Assembly (NCBI GenBank): GCA_050014815.1
Contig: JBEKCP010000005.1
Location: forward strand, 1 to 31,958
From: JBEKCP01 sp050014815
Lineage (GTDB): Bacteria > Planctomycetota > Planctomycetia > Pirellulales > Thermoguttaceae
DNA: 31,958 nucleotides
Reading direction: 5' to 3'
Every line of letters starts with the position of its first letter. Within the stretch, counting starts at the first letter, position 1. Under the pieces are notes generated by a model. That model saw only the letters and a list, made by a program, of their open reading frames with translations, was not told the DNA's origin and did not search any database. Shown here piece by piece: positions 29,266 to 31,958 of this stretch. A program made the position numbers and the translations under genes.

Positions 29266-31958
29266 ATGGATTCCGTAGAAAGTAAGCCCGCCGGGACCTC
29301 CGTAGCCACCGCCGATCATCAGACCGCAGGGCCGAAAAATGGCGCCCACGGTCTGGTGGTAGAGCCGGTGTTCTGCCCGCCGGACGTGGCGAACCCGTTT
29401 GATACCGTCCAATGGGAGACCCGCACGGCCGCCATCAAGGGGGAGAACGGCGAGGTCGTTTTCGAGCAGAAGGACTGCGAGATCCCCGTCTTCTGGACCC
29501 AACTGGCCACCAACGTCGTGGTCAACAAGTATTTTTACGGCGAGAACGGGACGCCCGAGCGGGAGAAGAGCGTTCGGCAATTGGTCCATCGCGTCTGCCA
29601 CACGATCGCCGACTGGGGGCTCGCCGACGGCTATTTCGCCGGCCCCGAGGACTCGCGGAACTTCTACCGCGAGCTGACGTGGCTGTGCGTCCACCAGCAC
29701 ATCTCGTTCAACTCGCCGGTCTGGTTCAACGTCGGGCTGTACCACGAGTACGGCATCAAGGGGGCGGCGTGCAACTGGCACTACGACGTCCAGCGGCGGG
29801 AGGTCGTCCAGCCGGAGAACCCCTACGAGTACCCCCAGGCCTCGGCGTGCTTCATCCAGAGCGTCGAGGACAACATGGAGGACATCATGGAGCTGGCCCG
29901 CAGCGAGGCCATGCTCTTCAAGTTCGGCTCGGGGACGGGGACGGACCTCTCGACGCTGCGGTCGCACACGGAGAAGCTTTCCGGGGGCGGGAGGCCGTCG
30001 GGCCCGCTGTCGTTCATGCGGGTCTACGACCAGATTGCGGCGGTGGTCAAGAGCGGGGGCAAGACCCGCCGGGCCGCCAAGATGCAGTCGCTGAAGATCT
30101 GGCATCCGGACATCATGGAGTTCATCGAGTGCAAGAACCGGGAGGAGAAGAAGGCCCGGCTCCTGGTCCAGGAGGGCTACGATCCCATCGAGGCCTACGA
30201 TTCGATCCTCTTCCAGAATGCCAATCTGTCGGTCCGGGTAACCGACGAGTTCATGGAGGCGGTGGTGGCGGACCAGACGTGGAAGACGCACTGGGTGACG
30301 GAGCCGAGCCGCGAGGGGCCAAGCTGCCCGGCCCGCGAAATGTTCACCCGGATGGCCCAGGCGGCCTGGGCCTGCGGCGACCCCGGCGTGCAGTACGACA
30401 CCACGATCAACCGTTGGCACACCTGCCCGCGATCCGGCCGGATCAACGCCTCGAATCCCTGTTCCGAGTACATGTTCCTGGACGACTCGGCCTGCAACCT
30501 GGCGAGCATCAACCTGATGAAGTTCCGCCGTGGGGACGGCACGTTCGACGTGGGGCGTTTTCGGGCCACCTGCCGGCTGGTCTTCATCGCCCAGGAGATC
30601 CTGGTCGATCACGCCAGCTACCCGACGGCGCAGATCGCTGCCCAGAGCCACCGGTACCGGCCGATCGGGCTGGGGTACTCGAACCTCGGCAGCCTGATCA
30701 TGGCCAGCGGCCTGGCGTACGACTCGGACGAGGCGCGGGGGCTCTGCGGGGCCATCACCGCGGTGTTGCACGCCGCGGCCTGCCGCACCAGCTCCGAGCT
30801 GGCCGCCGCCGTCGGGACCTTCGATGCCTACGAAGAGAACCGCGAGCCCATGCTCCACGTCATGGAAATGCACTGGGAGAAGGCCGAAGAGCTCAAGACC
30901 GCCCCGAAGTATCTCCAGGAGGCTGCCCGCGAGCTCTGGGACGAAGTGCTCGTCCACGGCCGGCGCCACGGGTTCCGCAACGCCCAGGCCACCGTGTTGG
31001 CCCCCACCGGCACCATCAGCTTTATGATGGATTGCGATACGACGGGCATCGAGCCGGACATTGCGCTGGTGAAGTACAAGCAGTTGGCCGGCGGCGGCGA
31101 GCTGAAGCTCATCAACCAGACAGTGCCGCTGGCGCTGCGGACCCTGGGCTACACGGCCCAGCAGGTCGACGCCGTCGTGGCCTACATCGACCAGCACGAC
31201 ACGATCGAAGGGGCGCCGGAATTGAAGGCGGAGCACCTGCCGGTCTTCGACTGCGCGTTCCAGCCCGCCAAGGGCACCCGCTCGATCCCCTGGAAGGCCC
31301 ACATCCGCATGATGGCCGCCGCGCAGCCGTTCATCTCCGGGGCGATCTCCAAGACGATCAACATGCCCAAGAACAGCACGCCCGAGGACGTCGCCGACGC
31401 CTACATGGAGGGCTGGCGGCTGGGGTTGAAGGCCCTGGCGATCTACCGCGACGGCTCGAAGGAAGTCCAGCCGGTCTTGACCAAGAAGAACGGGAAGGCG
31501 GCGGAGAAGGTGCTCTCGGCCCCGCGCCGCGAACGCCTGCCCGATACCCGCCAGTCCATCACCCACAAGTTCAGTATATCGGGGCACGAGGGCTACATCA
31601 CCGTGGGGCTCTATCCCGACGGCCGGCCCGGCGAGCTCTTTATCACCATGGCGAAGGAGGGGAGCACGATCGGCGGCCTGATGGACTGCTTCGGCACGGC
31701 CGTCTCGATGAGCCTCCAGTACGGCGTGCCGCTGGAGGTCTACGTCAACAAGTTCTCCCACACCCGCTTCGAGCCCTGGGGCAACACCAAGAACCCTGAC
31801 ATCCGGATCGCCAAGAGCATCGTGGACTACATCTTCCGCTGGCTGGGCAACACATTCCTGCCGGGCTATCGGGAGATGAACCGCGGGGGACCGCTCTCTC
31901 CGGCGGACACGGCCTCCGGCGGACTCCCGGCGGTCGGCGGCGAGATCGAGACCCCGCC
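29266..31958 (+). CDS. nrdJ: B12-dependent (class II) ribonucleotide reductase, N-terminal part
   Basis: An open frame of 897 codons running off the window end, starting at ATG 29266 with AAGGAG 10 bases upstream. It makes deoxyribonucleotides using adenosylcobalamin to generate the thiyl radical. Seen motifs: C195 (ASACFIQSV), FKFGSGTGTDLSTLR, the active-site N397-P-C399-S-E401 and the second redox cysteine C410 (SACNLASINL), LAPTGTISFMMDCDTTGIEP, and KTINMPKNSTPEDV. The part after about 790 (ITHKFSISGHEGYITVGLYPDG) is the C-terminal accessory region of long NrdJ; the end with the cysteine-rich tail is outside. NrdR-type boxes lie upstream. A class II enzyme works with or without oxygen. A large antisense frame covering the gene is a shadow. 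Confidence 0.96.
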   Translation, partial: MDSVESKPAGTSVATADHQTAGPKNGAHGLVVEPVFCPPDVANPFDTVQWETRTAAIKGENGEVVFEQKDCEIPVFWTQLATNVVVNKYFYGENGTPEREKSVRQLVHRVCHTIADWGLADGYFAGPEDSRNFYRELTWLCVHQHISFNSPVWFNVGLYHEYGIKGAACNWHYDVQRREVVQPENPYEYPQASACFIQSVEDNMEDIMELARSEAMLFKFGSGTGTDLSTLRSHTEKLSGGGRPSGPLSFMRVYDQIAAVVKSGGKTRRAAKMQSLKIWHPDIMEFIECKNREEKKARLLVQEGYDPIEAYDSILFQNANLSVRVTDEFMEAVVADQTWKTHWVTEPSREGPSCPAREMFTRMAQAAWACGDPGVQYDTTINRWHTCPRSGRINASNPCSEYMFLDDSACNLASINLMKFRRGDGTFDVGRFRATCRLVFIAQEILVDHASYPTAQIAAQSHRYRPIGLGYSNLGSLIMASGLAYDSDEARGLCGAITAVLHAAACRTSSELAAAVGTFDAYEENREPMLHVMEMHWEKAEELKTAPKYLQEAARELWDEVLVHGRRHGFRNAQATVLAPTGTISFMMDCDTTGIEPDIALVKYKQLAGGGELKLINQTVPLALRTLGYTAQQVDAVVAYIDQHDTIEGAPELKAEHLPVFDCAFQPAKGTRSIPWKAHIRMMAAAQPFISGAISKTINMPKNSTPEDVADAYMEGWRLGLKALAIYRDGSKEVQPVLTKKNGKAAEKVLSAPRRERLPDTRQSITHKFSISGHEGYITVGLYPDGRPGELFITMAKEGSTIGGLMDCFGTAVSMSLQYGVPLEVYVNKFSHTRFEPWGNTKNPDIRIAKSIVDYIFRWLGNTFLPGYREMNRGGPLSPADTASGGLPAVGGEIETP

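Noticed and set aside
29023..31761. Long minus-strand frame of 912 codons opposite nrdJ
   Set aside because: It is rich in Arg, Gly, Pro, Val and His with no motifs, and lies exactly opposite a well-conserved gene; it is a GC-codon shadow.

Overview
This 32 kb window is GC-rich chromosomal DNA that most likely comes from a member of the Planctomycetota (Pirellulales-like). The evidence is gene content typical of that phylum: a DUF1559 type-IV-pilin-like protein with an H-X9-DG C-terminal motif, two twin-arginine-exported Gfo/Idh/MocA oxidoreductases, secreted HEAT-repeat proteins, a large secreted DUF3857/transglutaminase/TPR protein, a B12-dependent ribonucleotide reductase and many short palindromic intergenic repeats. 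No rRNA, tRNA or CRISPR array was seen.

Layout. At the left edge, on the minus strand, a defence-like cluster holds a TIR-domain gene, a truncated second TIR gene and the N-terminal part of a Type IIG restriction-modification enzyme that runs off the window. Next come the very large DUF3857/transglutaminase/TPR gene (minus), a polytopic membrane protein (plus), and an operon of a secreted HEAT-repeat protein and a DUF1559 pseudopilin (minus). From about 9.9 to 15.4 kb genes read rightward: an endonuclease/exonuclease/phosphatase-fold protein whose catalytic residues are almost all replaced, a histidine kinase, a tiny membrane protein, an OmpR-type response regulator, a small membrane zinc-ribbon gene with integron-cassette-like borders, and a coupled DUF1638 / uroporphyrinogen-decarboxylase-family methyltransferase pair. 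From 15.7 to 24.0 kb lie genes for sugar and small-solute metabolism: two Gfo/Idh/MocA oxidoreductases, a POT-family proton-coupled transporter, a CYTH phosphohydrolase, a short-chain dehydrogenase and xylose isomerase. The right part has an orphan XRE regulator, a HAD phosphatase, dihydroxyacid dehydratase (ilvD), a DUF2442 gene, a HEAT-repeat protein, a small conserved protein and the 5' 2.7 kb of nrdJ.

How parts work together. The histidine kinase and response regulator form a two-component system. HEAT and DUF1559 genes are co-transcribed. The DUF1638 and methyltransferase genes overlap by ATGA. nrdJ has a pair of NrdR-type boxes, 32 bp centre to centre, that exactly cover the -35 and -10 of its predicted promoter. 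Several other genes (histidine kinase, CYTH, XRE regulator) have good sigma70-like promoters whose -10 box ends only 5-9 bases before the start codon, which predicts leaderless or near-leaderless mRNAs.

The most unusual non-coding signal is a family of composite repeats: a hairpin (CCCCGCGAC-GCA-GTCGCGGGG, then CTTTT) followed by a tandem array of CCCCAAT or CCCCAAAT units, present three times, with further hairpin-less tracts ending at start codons. Other repeat families are REP-like CCCTCTCCC hairpins, a 169-bp MITE-like palindromic element, and dispersed CTTTGCG-type inverted repeats. All calls come from reading the sequence; no database search was run.
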